Of a stretch of 5,837 nt of DNA, positions 1 through 5,837 are shown in pieces. Under the pieces are notes generated by a model, which made no database searches, was not told where the DNA came from, and saw only the letters and a list, made by a program, of their open reading frames with translations. The number at the start of each line of letters is the position of its first letter. Position 1 is the first letter of the stretch. Source of the DNA: Victivallales bacterium Lenti_02 (GTDB lineage Bacteria; Verrucomicrobiota; Lentisphaeria; Oligosphaerales; Lenti-02); NCBI GenBank assembly GCA_001603055.1, contig LVAZ01000511.1:1-5837 (forward strand), read 5' to 3'. Made by a program: the position numbers and the translations under genes.

Positions 1-1164
1 GGTGAGGCTGGCGGTGAAGATTTCGTTCTCGTAGGGGACGAGGTCGAAGAGCTGGGCCTCGCGGACGGGGCCGGCGGGGAGGCCGAGGGGGGAGAGCTTG
101 CCGTGGACGACGACGGGGCAGCGGGCGGCTTCGGCCAGCACCCGGCAGAGCAGCTCGGAGGTGGCGCAGTCGATGCCGGGGGTGCCGTCGGCGGCGAGGG
201 GGCGGGCGATGCTGCCCACCGGCTGCGCGGCGGCCTGCCGGGCGGCTTCGAGCATGGGGCCGACGGTGGCGAGGGTGGCCTCGTCGTGGGGGATGTCGGC
301 GCCGGCCTCGATCAGCTTGGATTCGATGCTGGCGACCCGTTTTTCGGCGAGATCGAGGCGCAGGTCCACCTGGACGAGGCTGGCGCCGTGGCTGGGGGGC
401 TGGACGTACCAGGTTTTGACGCCGAGGCGCTGGCCGGGGCGGGGCATATGGGTGTGGGCGCCGAGAATCAGGTCGATCTCGGGGAACTGGCGGACGATCT
501 CGGGGATTTCGTTGACGTTGCGGGGGTCGGCCTCCATGTAGCCCTGGTGGATGGCGAGGACGATGGCGTCGGGCTTGGCGCGGAGGATTTCGGGCATGAG
601 GGCGGCGAGCTGGTCGACGGCGCGGTCCACCTCGAAGTTGGCGGCCTCGCCGAAATACCAGTTGCGGAGATAGCTGGCGTTGGCGCCGATGACGGCGAGG
701 CGGGCACCGTCGCGCTCGATCATCCACCAGCCGGGCCAGGCGCGCAGGTTGCCGTCCACGGGGACGCGGACGTTGCCGCAGAGCAGGATGCCCTTGAAGG
801 CGTCGCCGAGTTCGACGAAGCGGCGGGTGCCGAAGTCGAATTCATGGTTGCCGGGGACCCAGACGTCGTAGCCGAGGGCATTGAGGAAGGCGGGGCCGAT
901 GGCACCCCGGGTGAGGGCGCCGACCAGGCTGCCCTGGCAGGTGTCGCCGCAGTCCACCAGCAGGGTCCGCTCGGGACCGGCCTCGGCGCGCAGCCGCCGG
1001 ATCAGGGTGGCGATGCGGAGCATGCCGCCGCTGCCTTCCTCGCGGCCCTGTTCGAGCGCGGCGTGGAGGTCGGCGGTGTGCAGGATGCGCAGGTCCACCG
1101 TCTGGGCGGCGAGGCCGACGGCGAGGAGCAGCAGCAGGGCGAGCGGGCGGATGAGTCTATTCAT
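1..1164 (-). CDS. Exported 5'-nucleotidase-family metallophosphatase, C-terminus beyond window
   Basis: This is the first 388 residues of a calcineurin-like metallophosphoesterase related to UshA/5'-nucleotidases, which hydrolyse nucleotides or other phosphoesters outside the cytoplasm using two metal ions. The N-terminus MNRLIRPLALLLLLAVGLAA is a clear signal peptide, so the protein is exported to the periplasm or cell surface. The dimetal motifs appear in order: D32-x-H34, GD at 73-74, GNHE at 105-108, H206, and G-x-H-T-H at 235-239. From about residue 310 the sequence looks like the start of the 5'-nucleotidase C-terminal substrate-binding domain, and LVPYEN at 375-380 fits the conserved segment there. 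The frame is still open at the window edge, so roughly 100 or more residues may be missing. The ATG at 1164-1162 lies inside the end of pilT (ATGAATAG, 8-base overlap), and no upstream in-frame start is evident close by; translational coupling is likely. The substrate cannot be told from the sequence; 2',3'-cyclic phosphodiesterase or UDP-sugar hydrolase activity are alternatives. Confidence 0.88.
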   Translation of the reverse strand, partial: MNRLIRPLALLLLLAVGLAAQTVDLRILHTADLHAALEQGREEGSGGMLRIATLIRRLRAEAGPERTLLVDCGDTCQGSLVGALTRGAIGPAFLNALGYDVWVPGNHEFDFGTRRFVELGDAFKGILLCGNVRVPVDGNLRAWPGWWMIERDGARLAVIGANASYLRNWYFGEAANFEVDRAVDQLAALMPEILRAKPDAIVLAIHQGYMEADPRNVNEIPEIVRQFPEIDLILGAHTHMPRPGQRLGVKTWYVQPPSHGASLVQVDLRLDLAEKRVASIESKLIEAGADIPHDEATLATVGPMLEAARQAAAQPVGSIARPLAADGTPGIDCATSELLCRVLAEAARCPVVVHGKLSPLGLPAGPVREAQLFDLVPYENEIFTASLT

Positions 1165-2239
1165 TGATGCGGTTGTGGTCTTCCTTGGTGAGGAACTTCT
1201 CGAATTCCTGCTTGTTGGAGGCCTTCATGAAGGCTTCGTAGCCGGTGATGCGGCCCTCGTCGAGGAGGCGCATGAGGTCGCTGTCCATGCTCTTCATGCC
1301 GCGCCCGGCGGATTGTTCGATGATGCTGCGGATGTTGGAGATCATACCCTCGCGGATGGTGGAGCCGAGGGCCTCGTGGTGGAGCAGGATTTCGTGGGTG
1401 GCGACGCGGCCCTTGCCGTCGGCGGTGCGGCAGAGGAGCTGGGAGATGACGGCGCGGAGGGACTGGGCGAGCATGGCGCGGATCTGGGGCTGCTCGTCGG
1501 CGGGGAAGGCGTCGATGATGCGGTCCACGGTTTTGGGGGCGTTGTTGGTGTGGAGGGTGCCGAAGACGAGGAGGCCCATGGCCGCGCAGGAGAGGGCGAG
1601 GCTGATGGTTTCGAGGTCGCGCATCTCGCCGACGAGGATGATGTCGGGGTCGGCGCGCATGGCGCCGCGGAGGGCGGCGGCGAAGGAGGTGGTGTCGGAA
1701 CCCACTTCGCGCTGGACGATGATGGATTCCTTGTTGCGGTGGACGAACTCGATGGGGTCCTCGATGGTGATGATGTGCTTGTGGTACTTGGTGTTGATGT
1801 AGTCCATCATGGCGGCGAGGGTGGTGGACTTGCCGCTGCCGGTGGGCCCGGTGACCAGCACCAGGCCGGCGGGGTATTCGCAGACCTGGGTGAGCACCGG
1901 GGGCAGGTGGAGATCCTCGAGGGTGAGGATTTTGGTGGGGATGATGCGCATCACCGCTCCCGGCCCGAAATGGTTGTACATGAAGTTGACGCGGAAGCGG
2001 GCGACGTTGCGGATTTCGTAGGCGAAGTCCTGGTCGCGGTTCTCCTGGTACCAGGCCCATTTCTCATCGGGGCAGATTTCGTGGAGAATGCGCTCCATTT
2101 CGTCGGGCGGGATGGGGGGTTCGTCGAGGGGTTCGAGATCGCCGTGGACGCGGATTTTTGGGGGCAGTTCGCTGCACAGGTGGAGGTCGGAGCCGCCCTT
2201 GTCCACCATCGCCAGCAGGAAGTCGTCGATTCTGGGCAT
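1157..2239 (-). CDS. pilT: Type IV pilus retraction ATPase PilT
   Basis: A 360-residue cytoplasmic hexameric ATPase that drives depolymerisation and retraction of type IV pili (twitching, surface adhesion, DNA uptake). Its length is normal for PilT. The N-terminal PAS-like domain begins with the typical GGSDLHL at 15-21. The RecA-like core has Walker A GPTGSGKST at 131-139, an Asp box IITIEDPIEFVH at 156-167, Walker B with the catalytic glutamate (ILVGEMRDLE, 201-210) and a His box GTLHTNN at 227-233. The retraction-specific AIRNLIRE motif is present in diverged form as ALGSTIRE at 290-297. All key residues are kept, so it should be active. The ATG at 2239 is preceded by AGAGG with a 10-base spacer, and the gene follows a paralogous ATPase after only 24 bases. 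The 3' end overlaps the following phosphatase gene by 8 bases. It is in one operon with both neighbours by spacing. The family call is firm; PilT rather than PilU rests on the length and the canonical motifs. Confidence 0.93.
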   Translation of the reverse strand: MPRIDDFLLAMVDKGGSDLHLCSELPPKIRVHGDLEPLDEPPIPPDEMERILHEICPDEKWAWYQENRDQDFAYEIRNVARFRVNFMYNHFGPGAVMRIIPTKILTLEDLHLPPVLTQVCEYPAGLVLVTGPTGSGKSTTLAAMMDYINTKYHKHIITIEDPIEFVHRNKESIIVQREVGSDTTSFAAALRGAMRADPDIILVGEMRDLETISLALSCAAMGLLVFGTLHTNNAPKTVDRIIDAFPADEQPQIRAMLAQSLRAVISQLLCRTADGKGRVATHEILLHHEALGSTIREGMISNIRSIIEQSAGRGMKSMDSDLMRLLDEGRITGYEAFMKASNKQEFEKFLTKEDHNRINE

Positions 2240-2249
2240 CGTCTGGTAT

Positions 2250-2254
2250 CCTCT
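2250..2254 (-). promoter_or_regulatory. Ribosome binding site of pilT
   Basis: AGAGG on the minus strand lies 10 bases upstream of the pilT ATG, inside the 24-base gap after the preceding ATPase gene. It supports the ATG at 2239 as the start. Confidence 0.6.
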
Positions 2255-2263
2255 TGGGATGGG

Positions 2264-3814
2264 TTACTTGCGGTTGAAGCCCCAGCCCCGTTTCTTGTCG
2301 GGGTCCAGGCCGGCGGCCTTGGCGTTCATCCGGGCCTCGTTCTGCTGCATCTGGCGGACCAGGTCCTGGCTGTGTACCAGGGGGATGGTCTGCTCGAAGT
2401 TGCGCTGGCCGGTCATGTACAGGTCGAAGTAGGACTGTTCCATGGTGGACATGCCCAGATTGCGGCCGGTCTGGATGGTGGAGGGGAGCTGGAAGGTCTT
2501 GCCCTCGCGGATGAGGTTGGAGACGGCGAGGGTGCCGAGCATGATTTCGGCGGCGAGGGCGACGCCGTCGTTGTTCTTGTTGGGCAGGAGCTGCTGGCAG
2601 ATGACGCCCTTGAGGCTTTCGGAGACCATGGCGCGAATCTGGGCCTGCTGGTTGGGGGGGAAGACGTCGAGGATGCGGTCCATGGTGGTGGCGGCGCTGC
2701 CGGTGTGGAGGGTGCCGATGACGAGGTGGCCGGTCTCGGAGGAGCGGATGGCCATCTCGATGGTCTCGAGGTCGCGCAGCTCGCCGATGACGATGATGTC
2801 GGGGTCCTCGCGCAGGGCGGCGCGGAGGGCGTTGCCGAAGCTGCGGGTGTGGGTGTTCAGCTCGCGCTGGGTGATGTTGCAGTTGATGGGCTGGTGGATG
2901 ACCTCGATGGGGTCCTCGACGCAGATGATGTGGTCGTGGCGGTTGCGGTTGATATAGTCCACCAGGGAGGCGAGGGTGGAGGACTTGCCGCAGCCGGCCG
3001 GGCCGGTGACGAGGATGAGGCCCTGGTGGTGGGTGGTCAGCCGCTCGATCACCTCGGGGCGCTGGAAGCCGAGGTCGCGCAGGCTGCGCACCTCGCGGTC
3101 GATGAGCCGGTAGGAGCCGGCGATGCCGAGGCGCTGGCGGAGGACGTTGGTGCGGTAGCGGTCCTCCTCGCTGATCGAGTAGCTGTAGTCCAGGTCGAAC
3201 TCGCGGTAGAAGGCTTCCCGCTGCTCCTCGGTCAAAGGGGCGGTGTTGATGGCTTCGGCCACCTCGGGGGTGACGACTTTCTGGCCGGGGATGAGATAGA
3301 CGTTCTTGAAGCGCCGGACGAAGGGGTAGGAGCCGGAGGAGATATGCACGTCGCTGCACTTGGCCTGCCGGGCCTTGTGCAGGAAGTCGTTGAGCAGGCG
3401 CACCGCGCCCTCCCGGTCCAGGGTGGCGGCCTGGGAGAGGTCGGGCCAGTCCGCCATCCAGGTCTGCCCCCTGGGCACTTCCAGCGGCGGCCGCTCCTCG
3501 ATGGGCGGCAGTTCGCTCTGCTCGAAGCTGGTTTCGTAGCTGGCCGGCTCGGCGGCACTCGGCTCGGCTTCCTCGAAAATGCTTTCCGGGGGGAAGCCCA
3601 GGCTGCGGGCCTCGTCCTTCGCCATCTGCATGAACTGCTGGAGGGTGTCGACGTCGGCGCAGAGTTCGTTGTCGACCACCGCCTGCGCGAAGATTTGGAG
3701 ATCGACCTTGTAGCCTTGCTCCTCGATGGCGTGGGCCACCGCGATGCAGGTGGGCGCGTCGAGCAGCCCTTCCTCGACCAGGTGGAAACAGAACCATTCA
3801 ACCGATTTATCCAT
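2264..3814 (-). CDS. PilT/PilU-family pilus ATPase with N-terminal extension
   Basis: A 516-residue secretion/pilus ATPase, about 150 residues longer than PilT. Residues 1 to about 132 form an extra region: a helical first part (about 1-80) and an acidic, proline-rich linker (about 80-130). The PilT-like part starts near 135 with CSDVHISSG at about 153-161. Then come Walker A GPAGCGKSS (271-279), Asp box CVEDPIEVIH (298-307), Walker B IVIGELRDLE (341-350), His box GTLHTGS (367-373) and an AIRNLIRE-like AVSNLIRE (430-437). The catalytic lysine and glutamate are present, so ATPase activity is expected. There are no PilB-type zinc-binding CxxC pairs, which favours a retraction (PilT/PilU) over an extension ATPase. 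The tail is basic and ends RGWGFNRK. The ATG at 3814 was chosen because GAGG sits 7 bases upstream; an in-frame TTG at 3850 would add 12 residues but has no well-placed site. It lies directly before pilT and is probably its operon partner, by analogy with PilT-PilU pairs. What the N-terminal region does is unknown. Confidence 0.88.
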   Translation of the reverse strand: MDKSVEWFCFHLVEEGLLDAPTCIAVAHAIEEQGYKVDLQIFAQAVVDNELCADVDTLQQFMQMAKDEARSLGFPPESIFEEAEPSAAEPASYETSFEQSELPPIEERPPLEVPRGQTWMADWPDLSQAATLDREGAVRLLNDFLHKARQAKCSDVHISSGSYPFVRRFKNVYLIPGQKVVTPEVAEAINTAPLTEEQREAFYREFDLDYSYSISEEDRYRTNVLRQRLGIAGSYRLIDREVRSLRDLGFQRPEVIERLTTHHQGLILVTGPAGCGKSSTLASLVDYINRNRHDHIICVEDPIEVIHQPINCNITQRELNTHTRSFGNALRAALREDPDIIVIGELRDLETIEMAIRSSETGHLVIGTLHTGSAATTMDRILDVFPPNQQAQIRAMVSESLKGVICQQLLPNKNNDGVALAAEIMLGTLAVSNLIREGKTFQLPSTIQTGRNLGMSTMEQSYFDLYMTGQRNFEQTIPLVHSQDLVRQMQQNEARMNAKAAGLDPDKKRGWGFNRK

Positions 3815-3821
3815 GCCGGCG

Positions 3822-3825
3822 CCTC
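3822..3825 (-). promoter_or_regulatory. Ribosome binding site deciding the start of the extended ATPase
   Basis: GAGG on the minus strand lies 7 bases before the ATG at 3814. This is better placed than anything upstream of the alternative TTG codon at 3850, where the nearest purine run (six G) is more than 10 bases away. Confidence 0.55.
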
Positions 3826-3872
3826 GTTCGGGATGCCTTGAGCGGTGCAACGACCCATCGTTTCCCCCCGCC

Positions 3873-3914
3873 GGGAACTCTCCATTTCCCTACCGGAAAC
3901 GTGATTCGGAAACG
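3873..3914 (-). promoter_or_regulatory. Leader of the pil ATPase operon with small repeats
   Basis: The non-coding stretch between the terminator hairpin and the ATPase start must hold the promoter if the hairpin works. It contains a direct repeat CGGAAACG (plus-strand 3894-3901 and 3907-3914, period 13) and a short inverted repeat GGGAA/TTCCC (3873-3877 and 3886-3890). No convincing -35/-10 pair is visible. These repeats could be operator half-sites or chance. Confidence 0.22.
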
Positions 3915-3925
3915 CGCAAATGCAA

Positions 3926-3959
3926 GCGCCCGGACCTCCTTGCTGGGCGGTCCGGGCGC
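3926..3959 (-). terminator. GC-rich hairpin, probable terminator of the pilin-like gene
   Basis: Two perfect 11-base arms, GCGCCCGGACC (3926-3936) and GGTCCGGGCGC (3949-3959), enclose a 12-base loop. The hairpin starts 24 bases after the stop of the prepilin-like gene. On the minus strand it is followed by TTGCATTTGCG, a weak T-rich run rather than a true U tract, so termination may be partial or assisted. It separates the pilin-like gene from the ATPase operon. Confidence 0.65.
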
Positions 3960-3982
3960 GGTTGGTTTGACGGGGGTTTCGG

Positions 3983-4693
3983 TCAGTCGCCGGCGGTGAT
4001 GGTCCACATGCCGCGGGCGGCGCTGCCGAGGGTGTTGGGGAGCATGTGGCCTTCGCCTTTCCATTCCACGTGGCCGTCGCAGAACAGCACGTTGGCGCCC
4101 CGGTTGTGGCGGAGGCTCTGGCCTTTGTTGCCGGTCCAGGTGCCGTCGCTGGGCCAGATGTCGGGCGGGGAGGCGACGACGCAGTGGCTGTCGGCCACGG
4201 CGAGGGTGCCCGAGGGATCCGGGATTTCGGCGAGGGTGCGGTTCTGGGGCACGGGCCAGGGGGTCAGGCGACCGGTGTCCCCGTAGTTGGGGCCGTAGCC
4301 GCCGCGCAGCCGCCAGTAGGTGGTGCCACAGGCGCAGTCGCTGCCGCTGATGCCCGCGTCGGACCGGGCGTTGGCGGTGCCCTGGAGCGTGGTGTAGGAG
4401 GGGCAGATGAAGACCTTGTAGTTGTTGATGTAGGGGTTCACCCACCAGGGATACCAGGCGCTGCCCAGGGTCCCCACGCCGCGGGAGTTGGGGGGGATGT
4501 GCCGGTAGTCGTCAGTGTACATCATGCTGCCCAGGCCGATCTGTTTCAGATTGCCGACGCAGTTGATGGAGCGCGCCTTCTCGCGGGCCTGCTGGAGGGC
4601 GGGGAGAAGCATCGAGGCCAGAATCGCGATGATGGCGATGACCACCAGCAGCTCAATCAGGGTGAATCCTCGGGCTTGTCTGCGCAATGCCAT
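3983..4693 (-). CDS. Prepilin-like protein with H-X9-DG motif
   Basis: A complete 236-residue protein of the family with a prepilin-type N-terminal cleavage/methylation domain and an H-X9-DG C-terminal domain (DUF1559-like), found in very many copies in Lentisphaerae and planctomycetes. The leader MALRRQARG is followed by [16 protein letters not shown]; prepilin peptidase should cut between G9 and F10, with the conserved Glu at position 5 of the mature protein (E14). The hydrophobic helix spans about 10-31 and continues as an amphipathic helix ([21 protein letters not shown], about 31-51). The globular part has cysteines at 45, 97, 120, 122, 171 and 205. H196 and D206-G207 give exactly H-X9-DG, inside [16 protein letters not shown]. 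It is a surface or periplasmic pseudopilin-like protein; whether it enters a pilus, or an unrelated secretion filament, is unknown. The ATG at 4693 has GGAGG 10 bases upstream. A hairpin follows the stop, so it is probably transcribed alone. Confidence 0.92.
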   Translation of the reverse strand: MALRRQARGFTLIELLVVIAIIAILASMLLPALQQAREKARSINCVGNLKQIGLGSMMYTDDYRHIPPNSRGVGTLGSAWYPWWVNPYINNYKVFICPSYTTLQGTANARSDAGISGSDCACGTTYWRLRGGYGPNYGDTGRLTPWPVPQNRTLAEIPDPSGTLAVADSHCVVASPPDIWPSDGTWTGNKGQSLRHNRGANVLFCDGHVEWKGEGHMLPNTLGSAARGMWTITAGD

Positions 4694-4703
4694 GATGGTC
4701 GAG

Positions 4704-4708
4704 CCTCC
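4704..4708 (-). promoter_or_regulatory. Ribosome binding site of the prepilin-like gene
   Basis: GGAGG on the minus strand, 10 bases before the ATG at 4693. This is the strongest Shine-Dalgarno match in the window and suggests good expression. Confidence 0.65.
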
Positions 4709-4753
4709 GCTGTTGCCGAACGTGGTACCGGGTCACACAAAACGCATGGAACG

Positions 4754-4782
4754 ACTATTCATTTTTCATACAAATGTCACAA
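4754..4782 (-). promoter_or_regulatory. Candidate sigma-70-type promoter of the prepilin-like gene
   Basis: Minus-strand TTGTGA (4782-4777) and AATAGT (4759-4754) are separated by 17 bases, each matching 4 of 6 consensus positions. They lie in a stretch of about 70 bases (4741-4810) that is strikingly AT-rich compared with the rest of the window. Transcription would begin near 4747 and give a leader of roughly 50 bases. Promoter consensus in this lineage is not well established, so the AT-rich context counts for more than the exact boxes. Confidence 0.35.
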
Positions 4783-4840
4783 ATAAACGAATTCGGCAAA
4801 CGTTCAGCACAAAATTGCACGGGGACGGGGTCGCTTTGGC

Positions 4841-5837
4841 CTAGCGGCGGTCGGCGCGGGGGGCGGTTTCGGTCTCGGCGACAGGGGCGACGATGCGGAA
4901 GCCGACGTTGAAGACCTGTTGCCAGGCGGGATAGGCGAGGCGGTAGGCGGAGCGGGCCTGCCGGGGACGGTCGTGCCAGGAGCCGCCGCGGACCACGCGC
5001 TCGGCGCGGAGGTCGGCCGGGTCGTTGCGCCCGTCGTCCTCGCGGTAGGGATAGGGCTGGTAGCGGGAGAGGGTCCACTCCGCCACGTTGCCGTGCATGT
5101 CGTGGAGACCCCAGGCGTTGGGCCGATAGGTGGCGGGGGGGGCGAGATGGAGGGTCTTGTCGTCCACCTCGAAGACGGCGGGGAGATAGGCGGCGAGGGG
5201 ATGGGGATTGCGCACCGGCTGGGGGTTGACGCCGGTGACCACAAGCTGCCGGGTCGTGGCGTCGGCCAGATTGGCGAATTCGGCGAAGTCGGCGCGGAGG
5301 TCGCCGTAGGAGAGGGCGGTGCCGGTTCCGGCCCGGCAGGCCCATTCCCACTGGGCCTCGGTGGGCAGGGTGAAGGCGCGGCCGGTTTTGGCGGCGAGCC
5401 ATTCGCAGAAGGCGACGGCTTGGTTCCAGGAGACGCGGATGACGGGTTTGCCGGGCTGGTTGACGTAGTAGCCCCGGTCCACCTGGTCCTTCCAGCGCAT
5501 GTCGTAGACGCCGCTGTCGTGGTTCGGGTCGAAGAGCTGGTACTGGGCGTTGGTGATTTCGGTCTGGAGCATCCAGAAGGGCTGGGCGATGGTCACGGCG
5601 GCGAGGGGCTGCTCGTCGGGATAGCCGTGGGCGTCGCCCATGACGAAGCGGCCGGCGGGGATGCGCACGAGGCGCAGCTCGATGCCGTCGCCGAGATCGA
5701 CGACCAGATTCCGTTCGGCTCCCTGGAGGGTTGCCGCCGCCTCGGGGGCGAGGGGCCAGCCGGGGAGGGCGACCGGCGCGGGGGTCGGGGCGGCGGTCTG
5801 GCGTGGGGGGACGAAGGCGGCATCGCCCGTATAGGGA
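4841..5837 (-). CDS. FGE-like (SUMF1/EgtB/PvdO-fold) domain protein, N-terminus beyond window
   Basis: The C-terminal 331 residues of a larger protein, open at the window edge. Fragment residues 1-43 are a proline/alanine-rich linker. From about 44 the FGE-sulfatase fold starts with NLVVDLGDGIELRLVRIPAG and FVMGD. It continues with family hallmarks: QTEITNAQY (91-99), PVIRVSWNQAVAFCEWL (131-147), LPTEAQWEWACRAG (157-170), WGLHDMHGNVAEW (242-254), VVRGGSW (281-287) and VGFRIV (311-316). In true formylglycine-generating enzymes two cysteines follow the GGS motif; here that stretch reads SWHDRPRQARSAYR, with no cysteine, so sulfatase activation is unlikely. The fold may bind a ligand or decorate a larger enzyme. 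A GTG at 5668 is internal, since coding continues upstream. No clear terminator follows the TAG at 4841. The frame before the linker begins PYTGDA, which could be the end of another domain; that domain cannot be identified here. Confidence 0.85.
   Translation of the reverse strand, partial: PYTGDAAFVPPRQTAAPTPAPVALPGWPLAPEAAATLQGAERNLVVDLGDGIELRLVRIPAGRFVMGDAHGYPDEQPLAAVTIAQPFWMLQTEITNAQYQLFDPNHDSGVYDMRWKDQVDRGYYVNQPGKPVIRVSWNQAVAFCEWLAAKTGRAFTLPTEAQWEWACRAGTGTALSYGDLRADFAEFANLADATTRQLVVTGVNPQPVRNPHPLAAYLPAVFEVDDKTLHLAPPATYRPNAWGLHDMHGNVAEWTLSRYQPYPYREDDGRNDPADLRAERVVRGGSWHDRPRQARSAYRLAYPAWQQVFNVGFRIVAPVAETETAPRADRR

Noticed and set aside
103..1167. A plus-strand open frame of about 350 codons opposite the phosphatase gene.
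   Set aside because: The same antisense effect of GC-rich coding; the minus strand carries the complete set of metallophosphatase motifs.
1500..3010. Similar stretches in the two ATPase genes that could be read as a DNA repeat.
   Set aside because: The similarity follows the Walker A, Asp box, Walker B and His box coding regions and is explained by paralogy, not by a mobile or recombining repeat.
881..3841. A very long open frame on the plus strand (nearly 1000 codons), antisense to both ATPase genes.
   Set aside because: Its product is low-complexity (rich in G, A, D, E, V, L) and matches no family, while the minus strand encodes two textbook ATPases. GC-rich third codon positions on the minus strand remove stop codons from the opposite frame.
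3815..3850. TTG at 3850 as the start of the extended ATPase (12 more residues).
   Set aside because: It is a rare start codon without a well-spaced ribosome binding site, whereas the ATG at 3814 has GAGG 7 bases upstream.
4046..4786. A plus-strand open frame opposite the prepilin-like gene.
   Set aside because: It is compositionally biased with no recognisable domain, and the minus-strand frame has a perfect prepilin signal and H-X9-DG motif.
4796..4840. Possible terminator after the FGE-like gene.
   Set aside because: I found no stable inverted repeat here; GTGCAATTTTGTGC only looks palindromic and does not pair properly.
5666..5668. GTG at 5668 as the start of the FGE-like protein.
   Set aside because: It falls inside the conserved domain start (ELRLVRIPAG), and the same frame stays open with plausible coding sequence to the window edge.

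Overview
The window is high-GC DNA from a bacterium, most likely of the PVC group and probably Lentisphaerota or a related planctomycete-like lineage. This rests on family knowledge, not on a marker gene. A prepilin-type protein with the H-X9-DG motif and a formylglycine-generating-enzyme-like (SUMF1/EgtB/PvdO fold) domain that lacks the catalytic cysteines are both heavily expanded in those phyla. All five supported genes read on the minus strand, so the order of transcription runs from high to low coordinates. Long open frames on the plus strand are antisense shadows of GC-rich coding DNA.

Layout in transcription order. (1) 5837-4841: the C-terminal 331 residues of a protein ending in an FGE-like domain; its N-terminus lies outside the window. 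(2) 4840-4694: the only AT-rich patch, holding a plausible promoter and a GGAGG ribosome binding site. (3) 4693-3983: a complete 236-residue prepilin-like protein with a class III (type IV pilin-like) signal and an H-X9-DG motif near its C-terminus. (4) 3982-3815: a strong GC-rich hairpin that probably ends the pilin-like transcript, then a short leader with small repeats. (5) 3814-2264: a PilT/PilU-family ATPase with an unusual N-terminal extension of about 130 residues. (6) 2239-1157: a canonical PilT retraction ATPase. (7) 1164-1: an exported 5'-nucleotidase-family metallophosphatase that overlaps the end of pilT by 8 bases and runs off the window.

The last three genes look like one operon, with a 24-base gap and then an 8-base overlap. 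Two tandem ATPases of the retraction type resemble the PilT-PilU pairs that power type IV pilus retraction. The coupled secreted phosphatase is less expected. It could simply be a co-transcribed housekeeping gene, or it could link surface pili to use of extracellular nucleotides or phosphate (inference). No RNA genes, CRISPR arrays, insertion sequences or origins were seen. The window looks mostly ordinary for such a genome. The main points of interest are the extended ATPase, the pilT-phosphatase coupling and the catalytically incomplete FGE-like domain.
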